NCBI GenBank assembly: GCA_023846275.1
Contig: CM043868.1
Location: forward strand, 15,285,755 to 15,349,754
DNA: 64,000 nt
Reading direction: 5' to 3'
From: Vanilla planifolia
Taxonomy: Eukaryota > Streptophyta > Magnoliopsida > Asparagales > Orchidaceae
Shown: piece after piece, positions 53,601 through 64,000 of the stretch
Layout of the letters: each line of letters begins with the position of its first letter
Position numbering within the stretch: position 1 is the first letter of the stretch
Position numbers and translations under genes: made by a program
Notes under the pieces: generated by a model
Told to the model about the DNA's origin: nothing
Database searches by the model: none
The model's input: only the letters and a program-made list of their open reading frames with translations

Positions 53601-56600
53601 AGCAATTCTGCTGCTAAGAAAAGAATTAATTTTCCATTCCAGTTCTTTAAAGAGTGCTAATAAGAAAGAGATTGGTATATATTTTGATTCATTTAAAACA
53701 AAATTGCATTAATTAAAGAAGTAGTCTTAGTGTCTATCTTTTTTTATTTTTTCTTGGCAATTTATTTTGAGGAAGACCTTATAATTTTCTGGTGGTTCAT
53801 ATAAGCTTCCAAAATTATAATTTCTAAAGGTCACCACCATTTCTTTATATTTTTCAACATTTTTCATATCATTCAACCTCTATGCATCCCGTATTTCCTT
53901 TATAGTGTTCTAGTATAATATGTGATATGTGAATGTTTAGATGTTTTATGTAATTGAGTTTATGAATCTCTCTCTTTTTGATATCTGCATAAAGGTTTCG
54001 TTATGTTACAAAACATACTTTGCTATGTTTTCAAGATGAAATTTATTCATGCCACCTTTGCGTGCTTGCTTATCCTACTTTAATTGTTTTCTAGGCAAGA
54101 TTGGTGCATCCAGATAAAAATCCTGGAGATCCAACAGCAGCTAACAACTTTCAGGTATTTATGGCCAACAATATACTTATAACCACATTCTATTGTAACT
54201 TTCAAAAGAGTGCTTTATACTTTTGTCTCATTGGTAACAATTACTAAGCTTATGGTGAATTTGTAGGATATTTGCACATGCAAATACACATATATCTCTT
54301 TTTTTGCACGCACACACACACATATTGTAGGGAATAGTTATGCATGTTGTTTTTTGGTTCAGGCAATCATAATCATTGACTCCATGCTTCTATCAAGATT
54401 ATTGTGCATTGAAAACTCAATAATGGTTGACAAGTGGTAGGTAATGTGGTGGGACATTTGTCTTCCAAAGTGAAGATTCAAGTTTCAAATTTGCAAAACA
54501 TCCTTAACCTTTCCTTAAAGAAAGAAATATCGAATAGTGGTTCTTTTGAAATTTTGAACATTCTATGCATAGATTGTGTTAGTGCTGATTATTTTATTGT
54601 AATCTAAATGGTCATCGTGGCATGGGGCGTCTTGTGAGGATGACTGGATCACTTTCTTTTCTATTCATTGATTTTGTGCTCATAGTCCTTTGAATTTTGC
54701 AATAGCTAATGAAACTTAGAAAGGTGAACTACAGGAGTAATGTTTATTTTGTAAATAATTTTATGATCATGTCCTGCATGCTGTGTTACCAAAGGGCTAT
54801 AAGGTTATGGCCTAATATTTTGATGATTAGAACATTCATATGCAGTCAATTTCACAATGCCATACTAGATATTGGTTTAAGTGTCATTCCTCTAGCTTAT
54901 GGAAAGTGGACTGGAGTTACAGATGACATCAATCACTATCATTCCTCAGTAAGTGTGATGAACATTTGGCGGCTGTAATGATTGCTGATAAGGGTCTTAT
55001 CTTGGAGGATGTGCAATTAGTTTTTATTGGTGCTGTCCTGAATTTGGTTGTGCATTCTAGATGGCTTAAAAGAAATTTGCTTATTAATTTGTGGTATTTT
55101 TGTTGCCATAAACCAATAAAGTTGAAGGATTCCATAGATTCAGGTACTGCTAGTAACAAAAAAAAAAAATACGACTTTTTGCTTCTTTTTCTTATTCAAT
55201 AGCCTATGAGCTTATCTTCTTTCAGAACATGGTGTTGGGACCGAAAAGATTGAATCTCTATTTAATGGATTATTCTATAATGTAATATGATGCTCCTTAT
55301 CATGGATATTGTAAGTTCTTGTTTTGTTGACATAACTTTTTTAATTAATATGGGATTCTTTTAGTGAGTTCTTAATGTTATACTTTGACTCAACCAAATT
55401 ATTTCTTTTTTAATTAAACACTTACTAGTTAGCATCTTTAAAGTCATTAATCTTACACCTCTTTTCTTCGATTGAAAAATCACTACTCATCATCAGTTTT
55501 TGTGGATATTTTTGTTTATATAAATATACTATCTTGATTTTCTTTTTCATTTTGAATTGTCTTCAATCAAAATTTAGGAAATAGTTAAAATGATTCTTAG
55601 TAAATATGAAGTGAAGCTGAACATAAACTTACCAATGCCTTGTTGAGCTTATTTCATTAACTATCAAGCAAAAAATGGTTGAGGCTCCAGTTCATGACAG
55701 CTGAAATTGTTCGTATTCAGCTAGTTTATTGAGCTAAGTAATGTGAATGGCAACAAAGAAGTCAAATCAATGACCATAAAAGTATGTCAATTTATTGAAG
55801 CATTAATAGGATATAAATCATGGATTATGTATGTTTTGTAAAGCATGTTCAATGATTATGATTGGAAAAAGGTACGAGTACTGGTATATTTTATGTTTAA
55901 TGGTTGGAGTTATTGTAACCCATAACAGAATAATAGATCTATATGTAAAGGTTATATAAATTTCTTATTTGTTAAAAATAAGTAGTTGAGTCTATACTAG
56001 AAAGACAAGTTCTAGTGTGCTTGAAAGCAGTATAGGCTATTGAAGATAAAATGACCATATCAGTACACAGTGTGCATGGTCATTTTATCTATTGTTGGTT
56101 AAGAAATAAATTCAAACATTTTGGAGACAATAAAGTTTGTATCTATCGTTGGTTAAATGATATCTTGTGAAGTTTTAGTTTCTTTTGTTTTTTTCCTATA
56201 AGATTCTCTGCTATTCAGAGTGTGGAGAAAAAGATGCTGTAATTTTAGAATTTAGTTATAAATATTTTTTTTGACAGAACATGATCTTTTTAATTTCAAA
56301 AAATGATTATGTTTGCATCTAAATACAATGGGTATAATGGGATAGGTTAGTCATCATGAATTGATTCAAAGATGTTCCAATGGGCATAAAAAAGGCCACT
56401 GCTTTCATTAATCCTTATATGGCTAAAAATATCTACCAATAAATATAGATTCAACATCACGTACATTTAAGTTGGCTACTTAATTTAATAAGCAAATGGA
56501 ATCTTTCAGTGATTTTGATCAATTTTTATCTTGCAAAGTATTTTTTTTGAGTTTTAGAATGGAGTTAAATTGGAAGGCTCAAGGAGTCTACAACTGATCA

Positions 56601-58716
56601 TTATGGACCTGAAAATGGCTCAGTTGAGCATAATAAAGCTCAATGACAAAGAAGGTTGATGTGCTGTGGGAAGTGAACTTGCCTTGGAACTGTGACAAGC
56701 TCAATGAGGGATCTACTTTAAAATGAGGCAGACACAATCAATGAAAAAGTTGGTGAGGTCAGTCGTGGTAAAAGAAGGCTGCACTCGTCAGATTCTGGAT
56801 TTTGGTTGGTAATAACAGATGAAGTTTTGCAACAAAACATAGAAAAACCTTTGCTCTGATATTAAACTGTTGTAGGTCAAGAAGTAACATCTATCAGGGA
56901 GGAAGATTGTTGAAAAGGGTCTGCAAGGAGGATTACTGCACCTTTTCCTAACCTCAATTAAACATCACACCTTTTCCTAACCCCAATTGAACACCAGTTT
57001 AAATGAGAACAGCAAAGCAGACCTTTTTGTTTCCAATGAAAGCTAACTGCTGAATTTACGTGCAGGAGTTGTTAAATAGCGAATAGTTAAGGTGTTATAT
57101 TGTTTAAATTCTAAAATCATCTATAAAAAGCAAAAATAAAATTTTAATCATAAAATGAAAAATTTGTTTTTAAAATTTGGTAAAAAAGAAATAAAGTCAC
57201 GGTTTTATTTGACCTATGCTTTGGCTTCTACTACAATTTCTCCATGATCTGTCTTGCCATTTGGCTCATCCACAAGAAGATTGGGAAACCATCTCTGCTT
57301 CTGAAAATATTGTAATATTCACTATTATGATGAAATTCTCCTAAGTGTTGCAAATTAAATGTTAGATCACCCGTCTCACAATTCTATTTATCCTCTTAAA
57401 AAGATCAGATTCCTTGTAAATTATGGAAATATTTGAGGAAGTGTTATTTCATATTTTGGATTTTTTGTAGTTGCATCTTGGGAAAATCTTCTCAAGGGCT
57501 ATCCCCATTCATTAACAAGCAATTGCTATGCAACTTGTGTTTTGCGTTTATGTGGATGCAACTGATTCATTAAATTTACTAAGTGCATGATTCAGTGTTA
57601 TGAATTAATTGATATGCTTTTTATTCTTTTTAGGCCCTTGCAGAGGCATATCAAGTTCTTAGTGATTCTACAAAACGTGATGCATATGACAAATATGGAA
57701 AGGAGGGACTTCCACAGTATGGAGAAAATTATACAATATTTTTTTCATATTTGTCTCCACATGGTTATATTGGATTCTAAAAATATATATTGTTCTTTTG
57801 AAATGAAAATTATTAATCAGTTGATAATTTCGGAAAATCATGTGTCATTGATTACATAAAGAATGAAAGGTCGAAATGTTACACTCTGTACTCAAATTTC
57901 AGGGATAATTTGATGGATCCTTCAGCAGTATTTGGAATGATTTTTGGAAGTGAATTCTTTGAGGATTATGTTGGCCAGCTAGCATTAGCAACTGTTGCAT
58001 CTGTAGAGAGTGAGGAGGAATCACAATCTCCTGAAGTTAGGAAACATAAGGTTCAGGAAACGATCAAGGTATATTTTATGATTTAGAATATGAAAAAAAA
58101 AATCCTTCTTGCTTCAATGATTGCCTGGAATTGTTCAACATATTTACTATTTTTTATTTCTTGTGTAATTAATTGTGGTAATTGTAATTCAAATCTTCCT
58201 TGTATATTGTGTGTGCCAATTAATATAGCTAGACAAGTTTTCATCAATTTTTCCTACATGATCTTTTGCTAGTTAATGTTTGTTTCCTCTGTAATGAATT
58301 AAACATCTCTAGGAGGAAAATCCTGGTTATATTTTTTGTTTTAACTTCTTGGTGGACGACCTGTTTTCCATCTTTTTTCTGCAAACTTGGTCCTTTGTTG
58401 ATGATAATAAGGTTGTGGATGACTAGTGCAGTTTGTGAGAACTTGCAATCGAATTACTTCATATATGAGATAACTATCTTAAATGTAATGTCCTGCTTGT
58501 AATAGTTTCTTATATTCTATAATTTGATGAAAATTCTATTTTTCAAACCATTAAATGATTTAATTAATTCTCATAATCAAGTGCAGGAGTTGCAGAAAGA
58601 AAGAGAGAGAAAACTCATCCAAAACCTAAAGGACCGTCTTCACCCATATGTGTCAGGTCAAAAGGAGGAATTCGTGAGATGGGCTAATGCAGAAGCTGCT
58701 CGCCTATCAAATGCTG
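50609..58716 (+). CDS. Chaperone protein dnaJ 10-like (J domain + DnaJ-X), 5' five exons only
   Basis: A J-domain co-chaperone that would stimulate Hsp70 ATPase. Exons: 50609-50695, 54095-54154, 57634-57716, 57903-58068 and 58587-58716. All are GT-AG with consistent phases, giving 175 codons plus one base. The J domain covers residues about 5-70: [14 protein letters not shown], helix [14 protein letters not shown], the essential HPD at about 34-36, [10 protein letters not shown], then AEAYQVLSD and [29 protein letters not shown] opens the plant dnaJ 10 type DnaJ-X region. The fifth exon reads [12 protein letters not shown] to EAARLSNA and ends one base into a codon. The family continues with FGEAM..TIGYIYxRxAAKE and about 150-200 more residues, which I did not find before 64000. 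The gene therefore either runs past the edge across a TE-filled intron or is truncated. Confidence 0.88.
50696..54094 (+). other. 3.4-kb intron 1 of the dnaJ 10-like gene
   Basis: Donor GTGATG, acceptor TTTTCTAG. AT-rich with small frames of no merit. 51590-51800 carries several palindromic-type words (CAATGTATTGTACATT, CAATGTATTGTATGC, GATGCATTGTACATTGAG, GTATCATACATTGG) like those in the 40-46 kb repeats. The intron separates helix II from the HPD loop, so correct splicing is essential for a working J domain. Confidence 0.7.
54155..57633 (+). other. 3.5-kb intron 2 of the dnaJ 10-like gene
   Basis: Donor GTATTT, acceptor TTTTTAG. No gene inside. Open frames at 54709-54978 (+), 54929-55159 (-) and 54966-55202 (+) overlap one another and show no family features. 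A (CA)n run lies near 54310-54322. Confidence 0.65.
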
Positions 58717-59369
58717 GTAAAAATATTTGAATATGGACTGCCATGTTTCTGTTTTTATGTGTGCTTGCAAATTTTCAGATCATGGGGTACTTAATACCAG
58801 CAAATTATATGGGAATGCTAGAACTTATGGATGGTAGATACGAAGTTTCTTCTTTATTTCTTGGTCTATTGTGGATATCTCATACCTGGTCGTGGAAAGC
58901 AAGATAAATAAGGTCGGGCATATGTACCTAGCAAATTTGAAGTCTTAGGTATGAATCTTTCAAATGAATGACAATATCTTACTTCTAACAATTACAAATA
59001 GACTTAAGAGTATTCTGTAACTAGTGCATGAATTCTCCAAGTTGAGCTACCTACATTTATTTGATCTAATCATTTAGCGGCTTTGCTAATGCAAGATGGG
59101 TGGTCAAAGCAAGTGTGCTATATTATGACCTTAACTTCATATTTCGATTGATACATTTAACTTTGTCTAGAATGTAAATGGCAATAGCATAAAGATGGAC
59201 TTAATAAACAAAAATCTGCAACCAGTAGATTTATGGTTTAGGTATTTATTATAATAGTTAGAAGACAAGCATTTTACATGAAGAGATTAAAAGAGAGAAT
59301 AATCTATGCTCTAAGTGTATGATCAGAACATGTGTCATCTTGCTTGCACCATTCTTTTTTTTTTAGTAT
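58717..59369 (+). other. Possible intron 5 of the dnaJ 10-like gene
   Basis: Follows the donor GTAAAA at 58717. I searched for the expected FGEAM...TIGYIY exon and do not see it. Nothing else is recognised before the LINE relic. Confidence 0.45.
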
Positions 59370-60370
59370 AGCTTGTTCTAATGTTTTTTTGAAACTCAGA
59401 GGATGATTAAACGTAAATTATGATGTTAGATTAATATATTTTGAAATCAATTTTGGTTTTGTACTAAAAAGATTAAATTTTGAGACCTAGTTGTTAAGTA
59501 TTTTAATGAAAAAGTTTTACGACAAGAAAAGAAGTTCTTCATTTTATTTTTATTGGTCTAAATAAGGCATGTGATAAGATTCCAAGAGAAGTTATTTAGA
59601 ATATCTTAGTAAAGAAAAAACATGCATTTTTGTAGAGTGAGGTCATTTGTATATATTGAAGAACTAAAAAGATTACAATTATTGTTAGATTTCATCAAGG
59701 TTCTGTTTTAAGTCTTTATCATTTTGTGATAGTGATAAATATTTTTATTAGTCAAATCCAAAATAAAGTGTTATGATGATAAAACTAAGGAGAAAAACTA
59801 AAGACGAGCTAAATCTATAGAGAATGACTTTGGAGTTCATGGGATTTCATTTTAATAGATCTAAAATTAAGAATATTGCTTTTTAAGTTTAGTAATTGTA
59901 GGATACAAATGACTTGGATATTATTATTAGTAATCTTAAAATTTTGAAAATTTTAGATGTATCATTATTTTGATCCTATGCTTTAGTATAATAATTAATT
60001 TGATAAGAAGGTTATAATAGGATATAAGTAGGTTAGAAAAAATGTAAGATTTGATTGCTTTTGGCATATTGTGTGATCACAATATTACACTTAAAGACTA
60101 AAGGTGAGTTTTTGAAGACTTCAGTTAGATTGGCAAAATTATGTAGTATAAAATATTGGTTTGTGAAATCTAATATTCTTATAAAATGAATGTTGGTAGG
60201 ATGAGAATACTAGGACAAATGAGCAGCCATACTGGAAAGGATGTGCTAAAAAATGATTGCATTTGGAAGAAAGTTTATATAGCAATAATGGAAGATAAAT
60301 TTAAGGAGATTCGACTTAAATGGTTTGGACTTAATGCTTTGATATAAATGAAGATCTTTAATTAGAAAGA
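59370..60370 (+). mobile_element. Decayed RTE-type LINE reverse transcriptase
   Basis: Translated fragments in changing frames match plant RTE-clade LINE pol in order. FIFIGLNKACDKIPREVI (about 59540-59600) corresponds to the F-x-DLxKAYDxxPREV block. FHQGSVLSLYHFVIV (about 59689-59735) corresponds to LHQGSxLSPYLF. GRMRILGQM (about 60195) and EIRLKWFGL (about 60307-60330) correspond to the C-terminal EMRMLRWM and RLRWFGHV blocks. Multiple stops and the loss of a readable ADD motif show it is inactive. It is a 5'-truncated copy; the ends are approximate. Confidence 0.72.
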
Positions 60371-61612
60371 GCACAATGACAATTTGTGTATTTAGCCTCA
60401 CCTTTTGTTAAACACGAAATAGGAGGGGAAGATCAAACATTGCAAAGGTGCAAGATTCCAAGAATGGTCCATGGAGGATCCCAAATTGACAAGAAAATTG
60501 CCATGAAGTTGCTAAAAATGGAGTAAGTGATGATGGTAGATTGAGCAAAGACTCATTGAAGTCCCATTTCTTATGATTATTAAGGAGTATGGTCAGCAAC
60601 AAGGTTACCTTCTTATCTTATATTCTAGCTAGTTTCCATCCCCTCAACAATACTAATGGCCCCTCATTTGCAACAACAAATCTTTCCTCATGCAACAACA
60701 ACCTTCACCTTGCAACCCATATTAGCTCATCTTGTTATAGCCCAATAAATATGGAATCTAGAAGCTTCATTCACTAGTTAAAGTTGTGCGAGTAATTATG
60801 TTGAAGTTCAGGAACTTGTCTCCTCCCCCTCCCTTCTCTCAACGATGTTCAAAGGACTACATTTTTTTTACCTCACATGAGCATTTTAATTCTCTAACAG
60901 TGCTTTTCAAGGAAGAACTTTAAGCTTTTAAATACTATGAAGTTGATGAGGAGTTTTCCCTACTTTATGGTGATCTTTTAGTAGATGACATTATCGCATT
61001 TCCCCTCACATCTCAATACTTATGGAAGGGTAACCATTCCCAAAGATCACTTTGTTAACTTCCATTTGCCATGAGTGCTTATCACAAGCCTCATATTATA
61101 AATTTTCAACTTTTTCATCGACTTTGGAAGGACATGCCTAAGAATAGTTCTCAGTTACCTTAGTTCAACTACATCTTATTGCTTGTTGAAGGAATTCGTC
61201 ATTTCAACTTTGTTATTAAGAAGCCTAGAAGAGTAGAGATGGATTCACTAAAGCTAAGACAAAGACTACGAGTCATTGAACGACCAGATAAATGCTTTAG
61301 CTCCAACTTTTTGGTGGGTTGAGGATGTAGCCACGGTATGGCTAAGTTCTTTCTTTCAGAAGACCTATGAGTAAGCGAGCTCAAAGCATGAATAACATAG
61401 AAGTTGCTGAAGACTTCCTCAAACTTCTAGGCATAGTTATATTTAAGGCGAAAAGATTGACCGACCATACTCAGAAGCAAAGCATCATAATGATACAATC
61501 AACAATAAGTACAAGGACATTGCCTTTGAAAGGACTCAACCAAAGCTTTTGTATTTCAAAGTGGCATGAACCATCCATTTGGAGTAGTCATACTGTGAAG
61601 AAGAAGATGTAG

Positions 61613-61635
61613 AATAATAATAATAATAATAATAA
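61613..61635. repeat. (AAT)n microsatellite
   Basis: About eight AAT/TAA units within the gypsy gag-like region. Confidence 0.9.
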
Positions 61636-62176
61636 GCAGTGGGTGCAAAATATTTTTTTGAAGAAGTTTTGTTGATTTTTTGGTTCTCTGGAAGAGATTT
61701 TGATTGCAATATGGGAGCAAGTTTTGTGCTCCTAGCAAGTGATTCGATTTCAAAAATGATTGACCATTATGCTTGTTGTGCTTTGAAGACCCTTAAAAGG
61801 AAGCCTTGGATAAATGAGAGTTTCTTGTGACAGGAACAATCTCAAGAGAAAGTAGAAGCACCAAAAACTAAGAAATCAATTTATATGCTTGTAGTTAGGC
61901 CATAAAATACTTGTTATGCAGTCATCTTTCAAGCACTAATAACAACAATAGTAGTAATCCCCATTAATGTTCTACCTTCCCTTTGTGACTTCTCGATAAA
62001 CTCTCAATTCTTTGAAAAGGTTTGTTTGCTAGTCTATCATTGGCATTGGTAGGAACCATCACTAGTTGTGGGGACTAATCTTTGTGGCTTTCGGCAATAT
62101 TGATCTATAGAAGCAAAAGAATTCATACATGAAGACTATGGTCATCATCATCTTCATTGTCAACTCAAACGCATGA

Positions 62177-62218
62177 AGGGTACTCATTGATATTGGAAGC
62201 TCGATAGTCATCATATTT
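62177..62218 (+). pseudogene. Gypsy aspartic protease remnant
   Basis: R-V-L-I-D-I-G-S-S-I-V-I-I-F aligns with the retrotransposon protease motif RVLIDTGSSxxIIF. The Thr of the catalytic triplet is Ile (ACT to ATT), which should inactivate it. Confidence 0.72.
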
Positions 62219-63189
62219 GGATGAGCTTTTGACAAAATGATTATTAATAAGGAGTAAATTATGGCAGGAAAAAGTTACCTTTTGGTTCTAAGATAAAGGA
62301 ATGGATCTAGACAGAATCATCGTTCAATGGTTGATGATGGGGAAAGAAGTTGACTTGGTCACACATGTCATGGTGAGCACCATTCATCTACAATGTGATC
62401 TTTGGAAGACCGTCGTGGAAGTTCTTCTAGGTTGTTGTTTCTATTGTTCATACTTGCATCAAATTCTTAGGAATTGTTATAGTAAAAGAACTTAGAGCAA
62501 TCTTGTATGTGATTGCTAAATATGCGTAGTCCTAACCCCCTATTTTTTGTGAAAGAGAAGAGGGAAAATTGGTATACTTGGAGGAGCTTGTTAATGTGAT
62601 GAGCTTAATGGATGTACCATGTTGTTAACTTCAAGCCTTAATAAATCAGATATGATTGCTCTTTTTCATGACATGGATGTTGTTGGCTGGTCCCTTTCTA
62701 ACATTCAAGTATAGATCGATGAGCTATCCATCACCATTTAAATGTACCATATGATATTTGTTCGATCAAGCAAAAGAAATGCAACTTTTGTGAAAAGTGT
62801 TAAGAAGCCATAAGACCAAAGTGAAAGAGTTGCTTAAAGTAGACCTTATCATATAAATTCAATTTCTTGATTGGTTAGCCCATGTAATGTTGGTAGAGAA
62901 GAATAATAAGAAGTGATACATATGCATGGATTTTACTTTTTGCCAGGTGAGTCCCATTGATTGCTACCCATTGTTTTGAATAAATGCTTTGGTGGACTCA
63001 AATTTGGATTATTCATTAATAAGTTTTTAGGACTCTTTTTTAATGCTATCACTAGATCTTTATTACAAACCATAATCATCATGGACTATGGAAAAATGTT
63101 ATATGATGATATCATTTCACCATAAGAATGAGGTAGCTATCTATTAAAGCATGGTTAATATAGTTTTCTAGATTCAGCATGGCCTTAAA

Positions 63190-63228
63190 GTAAAAGTATA
63201 CATGGATGACATCTTGATAAAGAATCAT
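63190..63228 (+). pseudogene. Gypsy reverse transcriptase YMDD box
   Basis: V-K-V-Y-M-D-D-I-L-I-K-N-H aligns with the family's VEVYVDDMLVKS block. The two Asp residues are intact in an otherwise broken frame. Confidence 0.78.
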
Positions 63229-64000
63229 AGCATAGAGAATACAATAGGACTTGTGGTAGACAATGAAGACACTAAGTAGATATCCAATGTGCTAGAATTT
63301 GTGGACGTATATGTTTGCAGTGTTGTTTGGAAAATTCTAAAGTGTTCTAATGGCTAGCCCAAGCATCAAAGTTAATTCGAACAAGACCAAAGCTATTCTA
63401 GATATGTTGACTCCAAAGGTAGTTGAAGATAATTCAAAATTTATGTCGTATAGCCTTCTTAAGTTGTACAATCTTCAAATTCCTTGATAACTCGAGCTAT
63501 GGATTGAGGAAAACTAAAGAGCTAGATCACTCTACTTGGACTTGCTCGAAGTTATATAGGAGATGCCCATTGTATGGCGTCAAAAAAGAAGATTGTGGTA
63601 GAAGATTTTGTGATAAGAATTTATGATAATACTTTTTCTACAATGGAGACTAGGTCTTCCATAGCATTGAACAACTGAATGTATCATAGGCTTTGAAAGA
63701 TATCCATTAAATGTAACATCGTCAAAGACTTGGTTGGTCAAGCACATAGAGACATCAGACTCACAAAGGGAGATTCAATTATGAAGTTTGAACAACAATG
63801 ATCTAGAAGGGCTCTTTATTTGATCAATGTAAAAGAAAAAGGAATTGAGAGAGAGTGATTGAAAGAGAAAGAGATTTTAAATAAACTGTGCGAAGGAATA
63901 GGATTATGTTCTAAACGTAATGAGAACATGACCGTGTTTAGTAAAGATAAAAATTGTTTTAGGTTAACGACTTGAGGATTGACATGCTCTGTTTCATAAG

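Larger units (their letters stand above)
60371..64000 (+). mobile_element. Decayed Ty3/gypsy retrotransposon, gag-pol, runs off the right edge
   Basis: Order fits gypsy on the + strand: gag-like debris (60400-61900), then protease, then reverse transcriptase. Protease is RVLIDIGSSIVIIF at 62177-62218, with the active-site D-T/S-G changed to D-I-G. RT begins KLLKVDLII..IQFLDWLAHVMLVEK and ICMDFT (62827-62945). VKVYMDDILIKNH (63190-63228) keeps a YMDD-type catalytic box. SIKVNSNKTKAILDM (near 63365-63410) is the segment that follows. Stops and frame shifts occur throughout. No LTR is identified. It starts directly after the LINE, so one may have inserted in or beside the other. Confidence 0.75.

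Noticed and set aside
54709..55202. Three overlapping frames in dnaJ intron 2
   Set aside because: Mutually overlapping on both strands, no family features, and lying within an intron with good splice sites.

Overview
The window is nuclear DNA of a flowering plant. It is very AT-rich, with small GC-richer islands at gene starts. Genes have GT-AG introns, several over 3 kb and filled with transposon relics, and most of the rest is decayed retroelement and repeat DNA. The gene families (CCT-motif protein, DUF3527 protein, dnaJ 10-type chaperone) occur across land plants. Large repeat-filled introns would fit a monocot such as a palm or banana relative, but the sequence does not settle that. I see no prokaryotic features, CRISPR array, rRNA or convincing tRNA.

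Layout. 0.7-3.8 kb: a decayed non-autonomous Copia-type LTR element with both LTRs, primer-binding site and polypurine tract. 6.2-8.9 kb: a complete five-exon CCT-motif gene (400 aa) with a GC-rich promoter, a (CT)n(TA)n microsatellite in the leader and a small upstream ORF. 8.9-14.7 kb: AT-rich intergenic DNA with unclassified repeat-like stretches. 14.75-24.63 kb: a large head-to-tail duplication (5.4 and 4.5 kb), one copy with about 0.8 kb the other lacks. 27.5-35.0 kb: a DUF3527 gene on the + strand. Its main exon and last exon are clear, its N-terminal exons are not, and a 3.4-kb last intron carries an antisense gypsy gag relic. 35-49.3 kb: gene-free and highly repetitive. It holds an (AT)70 tract, two arms of an inverted repeat family built around TATGATAC-like motifs, a local tandem duplication, and a poly-A-ended segment of unknown origin. 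49.9-58.7 kb: the first five exons of a dnaJ 10-like co-chaperone gene (J domain plus start of the DnaJ-X region), + strand; its 3' exons are not in the window. 59.4-64 kb: a decayed RTE-type LINE followed by a decayed Ty3/gypsy gag-pol, both + strand.

How the genes relate. All three genes are on the + strand but are separate transcription units; no operon or cluster logic is visible. The CCT and DUF3527 genes being neighbours recalls the adjacent CCT/DUF3527 pairs I remember from Arabidopsis, so this may be conserved microsynteny stretched by repeat growth. I found no clearly new functional system. The best leads are structural: the 5-kb tandem duplication, the inverted palindromic-motif repeat family, the microsatellite plus uORF leader of the CCT gene, and the missing 3' end of the dnaJ gene.
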